Origin: Fidelibacterota bacterium UBA7301
GTDB taxonomy: Bacteria > Fidelibacterota > Marinisomatia > Marinisomatales > TCS55
Assembly (NCBI GenBank): GCA_002471845.1
Contig: DKQT01000025.1
Coordinates: 1-19,741, forward strand
DNA: 19,741 bases
Direction of reading: 5' to 3'
Shown here in pieces: positions 1-6,595 of the stretch. The notes under the pieces were generated by a model that worked only from the letters and a program-made list of their open reading frames with translations, did not search any database and was not told the origin of the DNA. The translations under genes were made by a program, and so were the position numbers. Each line of letters opens with the position of its first letter. Within the stretch, counting starts at the first letter, position 1.

Positions 1-868
1 CACCCATCACACTATGACAGCCCATGCAAGGTGGTCCACCGTTTTCGAAGGGCTTTGCACCCATGACTAAATCTCTGCCAATAAGGATATCCCCTTCAAC
101 TGTCTCCGGAGATTCATCATCCTCCCAATCATCCCAATCTTCTTCCTCATCAGAGTCAGCAAGTGATAAAGCATAATAGGCGAGTGCCCAATTTTGTCTC
201 TCAGTGTAGATTTCACCATACGCCGGCATTGGAGTACCGCCAAACCCAACATAAAAGGATCTGTAAACATCACTTACAGTCGAACCGCTTTTCATTCTAC
301 CGGGAATTGTAAAGTCATAAGGAGGGATAGGATACCCCCAGTCATCCTTAAGGGTTCCCGCTGATGGGCCATCTCCCTTCCCTGATTGGCCATGACATGC
401 TCCACAGCCTGCCTCAACATAGAGTTTTTCACCCATGACAAGAAGTTCTTCAGTTTTGGGAGGAGGTTTCGGGAACGAAATCGCTGTTGGAGTTTTACCT
501 TTGAACGCATTGGTGGTATCCAAATTTTTTACATGTGTCACCAATGTCTTTATCTCTACTTTTGTCAAGCCTTCCTCAAATTCAAATCCGGGCATTAATG
601 TTCCGGGTAAACCCTTGGTAATTACCCGGTTAATGTCATCATCCGTGGGCAAACTAGTTGTAGAGCGAATCTTGAACTTACCTGATGTGAAATCCCGGGG
701 CTTAGGGTCAAGGAATTCAGCAGCGAATCCATCTCCCCTTCCTTCATCACCATGGCAGACTGAACAATGCTCTTTATATAATATTTCCCCTTCTTCATTT
801 TGAGATAAAAGAAACGAGAATATAAAAAAGATTGGAATAAATTTCGAAAAAATGCTATGGCTATTCAT
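1..868 (-). CDS. Secreted multihaem cytochrome c (5' part, truncated by window edge)
   Basis: An open frame runs without a stop from 868 to the left edge, giving 289 codons; the 3' end is missing. Residues 1-23 form a hydrophobic Sec signal (FIPIFFIFSFLLS). Three CxxCH haem c sites are visible: CSVCH at 35-39, CGACH at 155-159 and CMGCH at 281-285. The first two each begin a class I cytochrome c domain with a downstream Met-Pro (LMPGF about 91, PMPAY about 213). Between the second and third haems lies an acidic, Trp-containing linker (residues 239-253, EEEDWDDWEDDE). The product should be a periplasmic electron carrier or a cytochrome subunit of an oxidoreductase, but the partner is off the window. 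ATG codons occur at 871 and 868; I chose 868 because AGGAG at 877-873 sits 4 nt from it and only 1 nt from 871. It is divergent from the cupredoxin-like gene at 1598, and dyad motifs at 927-1016 lie upstream. The cytochrome call is certain; the specific enzyme is not. Confidence 0.88.
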   Translation of the reverse strand, partial: MNSHSIFSKFIPIFFIFSFLLSQNEEGEILYKEHCSVCHGDEGRGDGFAAEFLDPKPRDFTSGKFKIRSTTSLPTDDDINRVITKGLPGTLMPGFEFEEGLTKVEIKTLVTHVKNLDTTNAFKGKTPTAISFPKPPPKTEELLVMGEKLYVEAGCGACHGQSGKGDGPSAGTLKDDWGYPIPPYDFTIPGRMKSGSTVSDVYRSFYVGFGGTPMPAYGEIYTERQNWALAYYALSLADSDEEEDWDDWEDDESPETVEGDILIGRDLVMGAKPFENGGPPCMGCHSVMG

Positions 869-926
869 CATACTCCTAATCCATATTTCTTTTGAACAAC
901 TTCAATATCCTGATTTATTATTGTAT

Positions 927-968
927 GTAATATTTATACAGGATAGTGATATCCTGTATAAATATTAC
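927..968. repeat. Perfect 19-bp inverted repeat with 4-nt spacer (contains dyad copy A)
   Basis: The arms at 927-945 and 950-968 are exact reverse complements, with spacer GTGA at 946-949. The inner part reads AGGATA-GTGA-TATCCT (940-955), the best copy of the motif repeated in this region. No T-run follows on either strand, so a terminator is unlikely. Its centre lies about 80 bp upstream of the left cytochrome start, as expected for an operator. The binding factor is unknown. Confidence 0.85.
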
Positions 969-1000
969 GAGTCAAATAATAATAATAACAACGCTTTTTT

Positions 1001-1016
1001 AGGATATTATCATCCT
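1001..1016. promoter_or_regulatory. AGGATA-N4-TATCCT-type dyad, copy B
   Basis: The sequence is AGGATATTATCATCCT, with the same 16-bp length and spacing as copies A and D and one mismatch in the right half-site (CATCCT). It starts 61 bp from copy A, on the cytochrome-proximal side of the intergenic region. An operator role is inferred from repetition and symmetry. Confidence 0.5.
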
Positions 1017-1051
1017 TTTTGAATATTATAAATAAACAAGTTCAAATACAG

Positions 1052-1083
1052 TAGAAAATGATCGATAAATCGGTTATTTTCTA
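1052..1083. repeat. 32-bp dyad (15-bp arms, 2-nt centre)
   Basis: The left arm TAGAAAATGATCGAT (1052-1066) and right arm ATCGGTTATTTTCTA (1069-1083) are complementary at 13 of 15 positions; the other two would be G-U pairs in RNA. It is unrelated in sequence to the AGGATA dyads and has no T-run. It could be a protein-binding site or an RNA hairpin; I cannot tell which. Confidence 0.6.
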
Positions 1084-1170
1084 TATAGCGTAAGTCCCTT
1101 CCATTAGAAAAAAATATTGAAAAATTTATCATTCACCCCTTATTCGACATTTATCTCAATTAAGCGATTA

Positions 1171-1412
1171 TCACGAAAGACTAGCCTGTGAAGCATGACA
1201 GGAATTGCAAGTAATAAAAACCGGCGTTTGGCGTAACCCAGGAAGAGACGTGGACCCTCTCATGCTTCCAGGCATCAAGCTCACCTTCATTGGCTTTATG
1301 GTCGCTTTTCTCCCCCGCTTAGGTGAAAAGAATAAAATACCCTTTATGGCAAATGCGCCATAGTCCAGAACTGATCCTACACCCATGAAAAGCTTCGCTG
1401 AAGATGGCCGTC
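1171..1412. other. GC-elevated island: candidate structured RNA, decayed gene or small mobile remnant
   Basis: By eye this segment is close to half G+C, whereas both flanks are strongly AT-rich. Pairing potential is high: GAAGCATGA (1190-1198) matches TCATGCTTC (1260-1268), TATGGC (1345-1350) matches GCCATA (1357-1362), and CCAT plus CTTC (1383-1396) match GAAG plus ATGG (1400-1407). On the minus strand a 71-codon frame (1386-1171) ends in ITCNSCHASQ, which contains a CxxCH haem-type motif, but the rest looks like no cytochrome. Another minus frame is open except for one stop. The ends (AGACTAGCC at 1178 and the complement of GGCCGTCT at 1405-1412) are weakly similar in inverted orientation. 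I do not recognise it. Confidence 0.35.
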
Positions 1413-1427
1413 TAATATTAAATTACT

Positions 1428-1459
1428 TTATTATTAGGATACCTCTTTCCTAATAATAA
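1428..1459. promoter_or_regulatory. 12-bp inverted repeat containing dyad copy C
   Basis: TTATTATTAGGA (1428-1439) and TCCTAATAATAA (1448-1459) are exact reverse complements with an 8-nt centre. The core AGGATACCTCTTTCCT (1436-1451) has the 16-bp frame of the other copies with one mismatch in the right half. It lies about 150 bp upstream of the cupredoxin-like gene. Confidence 0.55.
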
Positions 1460-1487
1460 TAAATAATAACATTATTATACAAGCATT

Positions 1488-1505
1488 TAGGATATTTTTA
1501 TCCTA
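1488..1505. promoter_or_regulatory. AGGATA-N4-TATCCT dyad, copy D
   Basis: The core AGGATATTTTTATCCT (1489-1504) is a perfect two-fold match with N4 spacing, extended by one T/A pair on each side. It starts 53 bp from copy C and is centred about 100 bp upstream of the start at 1598. With copy C it mirrors the A/B pair on the cytochrome side, suggesting one regulator for both divergent genes. Confidence 0.55.
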
Positions 1506-1597
1506 TTATCAATTAGTCCCTTGTATTGCGAACTTCCTCTACTCTAAATTAAAGAGTTATATATTACAATTTATTCATACAAATCAGGAGAATTAAA

Positions 1598-2299
1598 ATG
1601 CGTAAAATGATAAATATTGTTGCCATTGCGTCTTTTGCTTTTAGCGCAATTGGTGCAAGTGAAGTAACTGGCAACGTAAAGTTTATTGGCAAAGGTCCGA
1701 AGGCAAAACCGATTCGCATGGATGCGGATCCGGTGTGTGCTGCTTCCCATCAAGTTGCTGCAAAATCAGAATCCTTTATCATGGACAAGGATGGAAATCT
1801 TGCGAATGTATTGGTTTACTTTAAGGGGGTTAAATACAGCGGCAATGTGCCATCAACTCCTGCTGTTTTAGATCAAGCAGGGTGTGTTTATACCCCTCGT
1901 GTTATCGGCGTTCAGGCTGGGCAAACAGTAAAAATCCTCAATAATGATGCTACCATGCACAACATCCATGGCCTTCCAAAGGTGAATCGTGAATTCAATA
2001 AAGGGATGCCAAAATCACTGAAAGAAATATCAACTGTTTTTGAAAAACCTGAAGATGTTTTTGTGATTAAATGCGATGTTCATCCATGGATGAAAAACTA
2101 TACACAAGTTTTTGATCATCCATACTTTGCAGTCACAGGCTCTGATGGTAGATTTAGTATTCCAAATGTACCTGATGGGACTTACGAAATTGTGGCTTGG
2201 CAAGAGAAGTTTAAAAATAAAGTACTTACCCAAAGTATAACGGTTAAGGATGGTGCTGCTTCAGTAAATTTTGAATTCACACGGCCAAAGAAAAAATAA
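1598..2299 (+). CDS. Exported cupredoxin-like / carboxypeptidase-regulatory-like protein
   Basis: The protein has 233 residues. It begins with a Sec signal (1-20, cleavage likely after AIGA). The middle contains a cupredoxin-type pattern: NNDATMHNIH (His121, His124) followed by KCDVHPWM (Cys159, His162, Met165). This His/Cys-His-Met set is what a type 1 copper site uses. The C-terminus (about 178-228, DGRFSIPNVPDGTYEIVAW) is a carboxypeptidase-regulatory-like beta-sandwich. Cys47 (DPVC) and Cys96 (QAGCVYTP) are typical of this family, which is often labelled methylamine-utilisation-like although that function is not shown. AGGAG lies 7 nt before ATG. It is the only plus-strand gene here, divergent from the multihaem cytochrome and convergent with the alcohol dehydrogenase. 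A periplasmic copper electron carrier is a reasonable inference; copper binding is unproven. Confidence 0.8.
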   Translation: MRKMINIVAIASFAFSAIGASEVTGNVKFIGKGPKAKPIRMDADPVCAASHQVAAKSESFIMDKDGNLANVLVYFKGVKYSGNVPSTPAVLDQAGCVYTPRVIGVQAGQTVKILNNDATMHNIHGLPKVNREFNKGMPKSLKEISTVFEKPEDVFVIKCDVHPWMKNYTQVFDHPYFAVTGSDGRFSIPNVPDGTYEIVAWQEKFKNKVLTQSITVKDGAASVNFEFTRPKKK

Positions 2300-2327
2300 T
2301 AGTTTTAATTTTAGATTTAATATTTTG

Positions 2328-2363
2328 AAAAAGCCTTCCCGAATATTTCGGGAGGGCTTTTTT
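2328..2363. terminator. Bidirectional intrinsic terminator between convergent genes
   Basis: The stem AAAAAGCCTTCCCGAA / TTCGGGAGGGCTTTTT has loop TAT and one G-T wobble, and is flanked by A- and T-runs so it can act on both strands. It ends the cupredoxin-like gene (stop at 2299). Its right edge overlaps the stop codon of the alcohol dehydrogenase (2362-2364). Confidence 0.9.
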
Positions 2364-3462
2364 ATAATTGGATCACCCCTCTCCCGGGTTTACCATCCAG
2401 TAGATCCTGATAGGCTTTATTGACTTCATCCAATGAATAATATCGGGTAATCATTTTTTCAACCGGCAACTCTCCTTTTTGGTAGAGATCAATATATTTT
2501 AAAAAATCCCTATTTGTTTCCGATGTACCATAATATGATCCCTTCACGGTTTTTTCCTGGCGCGTTAAAACGGCACCTAGAAAATTTGTTTTTGTACCCA
2601 TGGGGCTAATACCGGATAAGACCAAGGTGCCCCCCGGACGCACCGCATCCAATGCCATCTCCTGTACAGTAGGAATACCAATCGCTTCGAAAGCATAGTC
2701 CACACCACGGCCTTCAGTTCGGGAACGAATTCCTTCTGCGATCTGGTCGTTGTATAACATAAAATCAGTAGCGCCTACTGTTGAAGATATGGATGCTTTA
2801 TCTTCATTGATGTCCACTGCAATAATTGTGGACGCGCCCGCATAGGCGGCACCCATGATCATACTTAGACCCACACCACCTGCACCGAATATGGCCACCG
2901 CATCACCTACCGATACATTTACCGTATTGAGTGTGGCCCCCACACCTGTCGTCACGGCACATCCAACCAATGCGCCGATCTCACTGGGGATATCATTAGG
3001 AATTACAACACAAGATGATGCGGGAACAACAGCATATTCTGACAAACAGGATAAAGCACAATAATGGTAAAATGTTTCTCCCCCTGATGATAACCGGGAT
3101 GTTCCATCCATAAGAAATCCATCCCATATATATTTGGTATAGGCTTCGCACAGGCTCGGTCGTCTATGGTTACAATAAAAACAATCTCCGCAGTTTGGAG
3201 CCCAGTTCAATATGACTTTTTGACCATTTTTCAATCCGTTACAGCCTGATCCCAGATCAACGATTTCACCACAACCTTCGTGGCCAGGTACGCAGGGTAA
3301 TGTATGGGCAGTATCACCTGTTACCAGATGCCAATCACTATGGCATACACCAACAGCGCTCATTTTAACTAAAACTTCGTTTTCTTTTGGCGATTGAAGA
3401 TCGACATCGGATATCTTAAAAGAGGTATTTAAATCGTACAGAATAGCGGCCCGAGTCTTCAT
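2362..3462 (-). CDS. Zinc-dependent alcohol dehydrogenase (MDR family)
   Basis: The protein has 366 residues, usual for a medium-chain NAD(P)-dependent alcohol dehydrogenase, which interconverts alcohols and aldehydes in the cytosol. The catalytic zinc site is visible as GVCHSDWH (Cys40) and PGHEGCGE (His61-Glu62 region). The structural zinc site is NCGDCFYCNHRRPSLC, four Cys at about 90-104. The Rossmann motif is GAGGVGLS at about 195, followed by an acidic DINEDK consistent with NAD preference. The overall pattern recalls the class III/glutathione-dependent formaldehyde dehydrogenase branch, but the substrate cannot be read from sequence. The ATG at 3462 has no obvious Shine-Dalgarno, and only 74 nt separate it from the upstream operon, whose terminator occupies much of that gap. 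The stop codon lies inside a shared terminator. No neighbour gives a pathway link. Confidence 0.9.
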   Translation of the reverse strand: MKTRAAILYDLNTSFKISDVDLQSPKENEVLVKMSAVGVCHSDWHLVTGDTAHTLPCVPGHEGCGEIVDLGSGCNGLKNGQKVILNWAPNCGDCFYCNHRRPSLCEAYTKYIWDGFLMDGTSRLSSGGETFYHYCALSCLSEYAVVPASSCVVIPNDIPSEIGALVGCAVTTGVGATLNTVNVSVGDAVAIFGAGGVGLSMIMGAAYAGASTIIAVDINEDKASISSTVGATDFMLYNDQIAEGIRSRTEGRGVDYAFEAIGIPTVQEMALDAVRPGGTLVLSGISPMGTKTNFLGAVLTRQEKTVKGSYYGTSETNRDFLKYIDLYQKGELPVEKMITRYYSLDEVNKAYQDLLDGKPGRGVIQL

Positions 3463-3483
3463 AATAGATATGAATATAATTAA

Positions 3484-3516
3484 AAACCCCGTTCCAATAA
3501 AACTAGAACGGGGTTT
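3484..3516 (-). terminator. Intrinsic terminator of the bc-type respiratory operon
   Basis: An 11-bp perfect stem (AAACCCCGTTC at 3484-3494 with GAACGGGGTTT at 3506-3516) and 11-nt loop lie 20 nt after the octahaem cytochrome stop. On the minus strand it is followed by a T-rich run. The alcohol dehydrogenase promoter must overlap or follow it, since its ATG is only 21 nt further on. Confidence 0.85.
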
Positions 3517-3536
3517 AATTCAATTTTATTTAGATT

Positions 3537-6500
3537 TTACCAGTCGTCATCACCCCAATCGTCATCTTCTTCAATGACAAATCCATATCCTTCTGATGCA
3601 AGATGGGCTTTTACAATCGCGGAAACATCAATCGGTCCTGAAATTCCCCAATTATAATCTCGCAACGCTTCAAGCAATTTTTCCGGATCAGAATGCAGTT
3701 TGGCTACATCATTACCCCAAGATTCTTTTACAGAAGCCAAAGGCTCTTCTATCGGAATATAAGGTGCCGGCATTTTTGTCCCCGGCATTACCTCCTGCGG
3801 ATCTTTAAACCATTCAATGAGCCATTCGGGGCGCAGGCGCTCTTTTGTCAAAGCCAGGTTTGGTCCCCAAGTTACAGCCGCCTGTCGCGGTTTTTGATTG
3901 CCGTAAAAATGACAATTCTGGCAGCCGCCCATATCAGCAATCACATCACCTGCTTTATAGGCAACGGAACCCTTATTTACTTTATGGGGATTTTCATAGG
4001 ATAAAGTCTGACCATCTTTCAGCTGGAAATATTTAATAATGGTATTCCAATTATCATCAGACATCATTTTATAAGTGGGCATTCGCACAGCCAAGTTCGG
4101 CCGAATCATAGTTGGATTCTTAAAGAAATTTAATAACCAGTCGGGTTGAACTTTCCGCCCTTCCGTATCCAGCATGGGAGGTGCAAATGATAAAACAATA
4201 CCCCGGTCCTCCGAAGTTGCTTCGTCCGCAATCTCTCTCAGCCATGAGGCAACCGTGGGCTGGATCGCACCACCATCCCCGTCTATAGAGTGGCAGCCCT
4301 GGCAGTTGTATTGCCGGATCAATTTCTCCCCTGATTCAATGGCCATGTTTCGTTCACTTCTAGCAGGAAGTTTTGTGGATGGGATTTCATCTTTTACCCA
4401 ACCCATGATCACTGTAGTAATCGCATCCAATTCTTGATCATCTAATCCAAAGTGAGGCATGCGCAATTTTTCTAGTGGCGCTTTCACCTTCATTTTAAAG
4501 GTATGATCTTCTTGAGGAATCATATCAAAAATGCTAGGATTATCAACCTTCTGACGGAACCAATCCCATTTTGTATGGGGTAGTTCATCATGAAAATAAC
4601 CAAAATCCAATTTGGAGATCAGCCTACTTGCTTCAGTCGTTAAGGGCGTTCCAATTGGCTTCGCATCTTCAAAACCATCAATATCATGGCAGCTGAAACA
4701 GCCATACTGACGGATCAATTTTCCACCGGAATAATTCAATTTTTCATCCAAGTTCATACCGGCCAACCGTGCATCCACTTCTTCTTTTCGCAAAGTAGAA
4801 CCTAAAAAATCGCTTACAATTTCATTCAGTACTGTTTCATCAACGTCAGGTACGGATTGGTCTTCAAATTCTATATCACGCTGGGCAATTAAATAAGCAG
4901 AAATATCAGCCGCTTCAGATTCTGTAAGACGGAGATCCGGCATTTTAGTTGCAGTGTGGTATCCCTGGGGATCACGAATCCAGTTATAAATCCATTGCTG
5001 TGTCGTTTTTGAACCAAGTTTCACAAGATTCGGACCATGTTCACGGCGCATCGAATTGACCGATTTGAACTCGACAGGATCTTCACTTTCAGATGCGTGA
5101 CATCCTAAACACCCAAGGGAATTCACTAAAATCCGTCCACTTTCTGCATCTCCTTTACTAGGCAGAGAATCCATGGAATATTTTTCACTCCTACTAAACA
5201 AAAAAGCTACGATAGAATGAATTTCTTGATCCGTCCGCTTAATGGATTCAGCATCATTATTATTGACCTGCTTAAAAAAGTGGGGCATCCAAGAATTCTC
5301 TCTGAATATCCTTGGTTCATATATCCACTTATAGGAGAAATCTTTAGTGGTCTTTGCAGCAATTTTTCTCAATCCAGGGCCGGGCTTGGGCGCATCTTCA
5401 AATCCATCAATTTGGTGACAGCCGAAACAACCGCCTTTTTCAACAATTGACATTCCCAACGACAAAGTGGGGGATTCTTGAACGGGGATAGACCCTGAAT
5501 GGCATTTCAAACAGGATGCTTCTACATATTTCATGGGCAACATGGGTGTATCCCAGTGATGCAAGGGGTGCCATTCCAGTTCTTTTTCCCAACGTTCACC
5601 CATTTCAGCATTATCAGGACTGTGAGATGCAGATATAAAATTTGTTCCTCGACCACGGCCCGCATGACAACCGGTACACCCATATTCATTCATGGGGTGT
5701 GGTGAATCTGAACCCAAAAATAAATCCAGGTTAGGGTGGGTGGTATAAGGCTGAGGGGCTTCTTCAAATCCTTTTTTATCGATACCCAAATGACAGGTCA
5801 TACACCGATCCACCTTGGGCACACCCATGAAGATCATATCATCCTCAATGTCTTTAATCACGACTTGTTTTACATCATAATAAGGATCAATAAAATCCAA
5901 CACGGGTACATCTCGAACTACATTAGCAATTTTATTTGCAAAAGACATTGCTTCCGGATCGATCTTTGTCAGCTTCCGATCCAAAAGATCTTTTTGACGG
6001 GAAAGGGTGGACAAGGCATCATTGGCTTCTTTCAGCGATTGTTGAATAGCTTTTAATTTATTATTGGCTGACTCAACTTTACCTACAATGACGTCCGCAT
6101 CAATTTTGCCTGCTACGGTAAGTGAGGTCAATTTATCTAATATCTTTTTCGCTGTTTTTAAATCACCATGACCATGTTGGGCTTGTTCGAAATTATACTT
6201 CGCTACATCCATATCTGCTTTTGTGAATTCGTAAATTTGATTCTTGGCGTAAAATTCAGCTTCAAGTTTTTTAATCTTGGCTTGAATCTCATCAATTTCA
6301 CTTTGCTGCGCTTCAACATCATTTTGTGCAGTTTCGAGTTCCACTTTTAATGATGCATAATAGTCATTTTCCTCTAATTCGGTATTTGCAGCGGTAATGT
6401 CAGCGCGAGTTTTATCAATTTCTAATTTTCTAAACTCGATCTGGTACTTTTTCCAGGGACGGTTAAAATCATTAGCAAAGGTTAACAGCCAGACAAAAGT

Positions 6501-6575
6501 GAATAATAGGCTTGAAATGGCAAACCACTTATTCAGCTTCAGTATGTTGTAATAGCGTTCCTGTTGATTAATCAT
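3537..6575 (-). CDS. Membrane-anchored coiled-coil octahaem cytochrome c of the bc-type complex
   Basis: The product has 1012 residues. A single transmembrane anchor lies at about 16-35. Residues about 42-205 are heptad-rich and charged, a long predicted coiled coil. Eight CxxCH sites follow at Cys258, 300, 355, 383, 489, 626, 758 and 885. The first three are close together (258-359). The last five each open a class I-like cytochrome c unit ending in a W-I/L-x-x-W/F-x-[DN]P segment and a distal Met-Pro (for example TKMPDL at 544, VRMPTY at 830, TKMPAP at 933). The C-terminus is acidic and Trp-bearing (EEDDDWGDDDW). As last gene of a Rieske/cytochrome b operon that has no cytochrome c1 gene, it probably accepts electrons from the Rieske protein and carries them across the periplasm. 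ATG at 6575 follows GGATAA. It is far larger than a typical c1, and I know no characterised protein with this exact layout. Confidence 0.9.
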   Translation of the reverse strand: MINQQERYYNILKLNKWFAISSLLFTFVWLLTFANDFNRPWKKYQIEFRKLEIDKTRADITAANTELEENDYYASLKVELETAQNDVEAQQSEIDEIQAKIKKLEAEFYAKNQIYEFTKADMDVAKYNFEQAQHGHGDLKTAKKILDKLTSLTVAGKIDADVIVGKVESANNKLKAIQQSLKEANDALSTLSRQKDLLDRKLTKIDPEAMSFANKIANVVRDVPVLDFIDPYYDVKQVVIKDIEDDMIFMGVPKVDRCMTCHLGIDKKGFEEAPQPYTTHPNLDLFLGSDSPHPMNEYGCTGCHAGRGRGTNFISASHSPDNAEMGERWEKELEWHPLHHWDTPMLPMKYVEASCLKCHSGSIPVQESPTLSLGMSIVEKGGCFGCHQIDGFEDAPKPGPGLRKIAAKTTKDFSYKWIYEPRIFRENSWMPHFFKQVNNNDAESIKRTDQEIHSIVAFLFSRSEKYSMDSLPSKGDAESGRILVNSLGCLGCHASESEDPVEFKSVNSMRREHGPNLVKLGSKTTQQWIYNWIRDPQGYHTATKMPDLRLTESEAADISAYLIAQRDIEFEDQSVPDVDETVLNEIVSDFLGSTLRKEEVDARLAGMNLDEKLNYSGGKLIRQYGCFSCHDIDGFEDAKPIGTPLTTEASRLISKLDFGYFHDELPHTKWDWFRQKVDNPSIFDMIPQEDHTFKMKVKAPLEKLRMPHFGLDDQELDAITTVIMGWVKDEIPSTKLPARSERNMAIESGEKLIRQYNCQGCHSIDGDGGAIQPTVASWLREIADEATSEDRGIVLSFAPPMLDTEGRKVQPDWLLNFFKNPTMIRPNLAVRMPTYKMMSDDNWNTIIKYFQLKDGQTLSYENPHKVNKGSVAYKAGDVIADMGGCQNCHFYGNQKPRQAAVTWGPNLALTKERLRPEWLIEWFKDPQEVMPGTKMPAPYIPIEEPLASVKESWGNDVAKLHSDPEKLLEALRDYNWGISGPIDVSAIVKAHLASEGYGFVIEEDDDWGDDDW

Positions 6576-6595
6576 TTATCCGTTTGAATCTTAGC

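Larger units (their letters stand above)
869..1597. other. Gene-free divergent intergenic region with dyads and a GC-elevated island
   Basis: These 0.7 kb separate the divergent cytochrome c and cupredoxin-like genes. Most of it is strongly AT-rich. It holds four 16-bp AGGATA-N4-TATCCT-type dyads (starting at 940, 1001, 1436 and 1489), a 32-bp dyad (1052-1083), and a segment at about 1171-1412 of much higher GC with pairing potential. I see no convincing conserved ORF. It must contain the promoters of both flanking genes, but no clear -35/-10 pair can be assigned. Confidence 0.75.

Noticed and set aside
67..510. Minus-strand frames of about 70 codons at 67-273 and 292-510
   Set aside because: They overlap the cytochrome c reading frame (868 to 1) in other frames; the real frame shows a signal peptide and three CxxCH sites.
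435..803. 122-codon plus-strand frame opposite the cytochrome gene
   Set aside because: Antisense shadow of the cytochrome; no recognisable motif and no ribosome site.
1171..1386. 71-codon minus frame as an intact small c-type cytochrome
   Set aside because: A single CxxCH near the C-terminus, no signal peptide, no axial Met or His context and no clear ribosome site; kept only as a possible remnant.
1571..1753. Minus-strand 60-codon frame over the start of the cupredoxin-like gene
   Set aside because: Antisense to a well-supported gene with signal peptide and AGGAG site.
5736..6056. 106-codon plus-strand frame inside the octahaem gene
   Set aside because: Hydrophobic-looking but a complement shadow of coiled-coil and haem coding sequence; no start signal.
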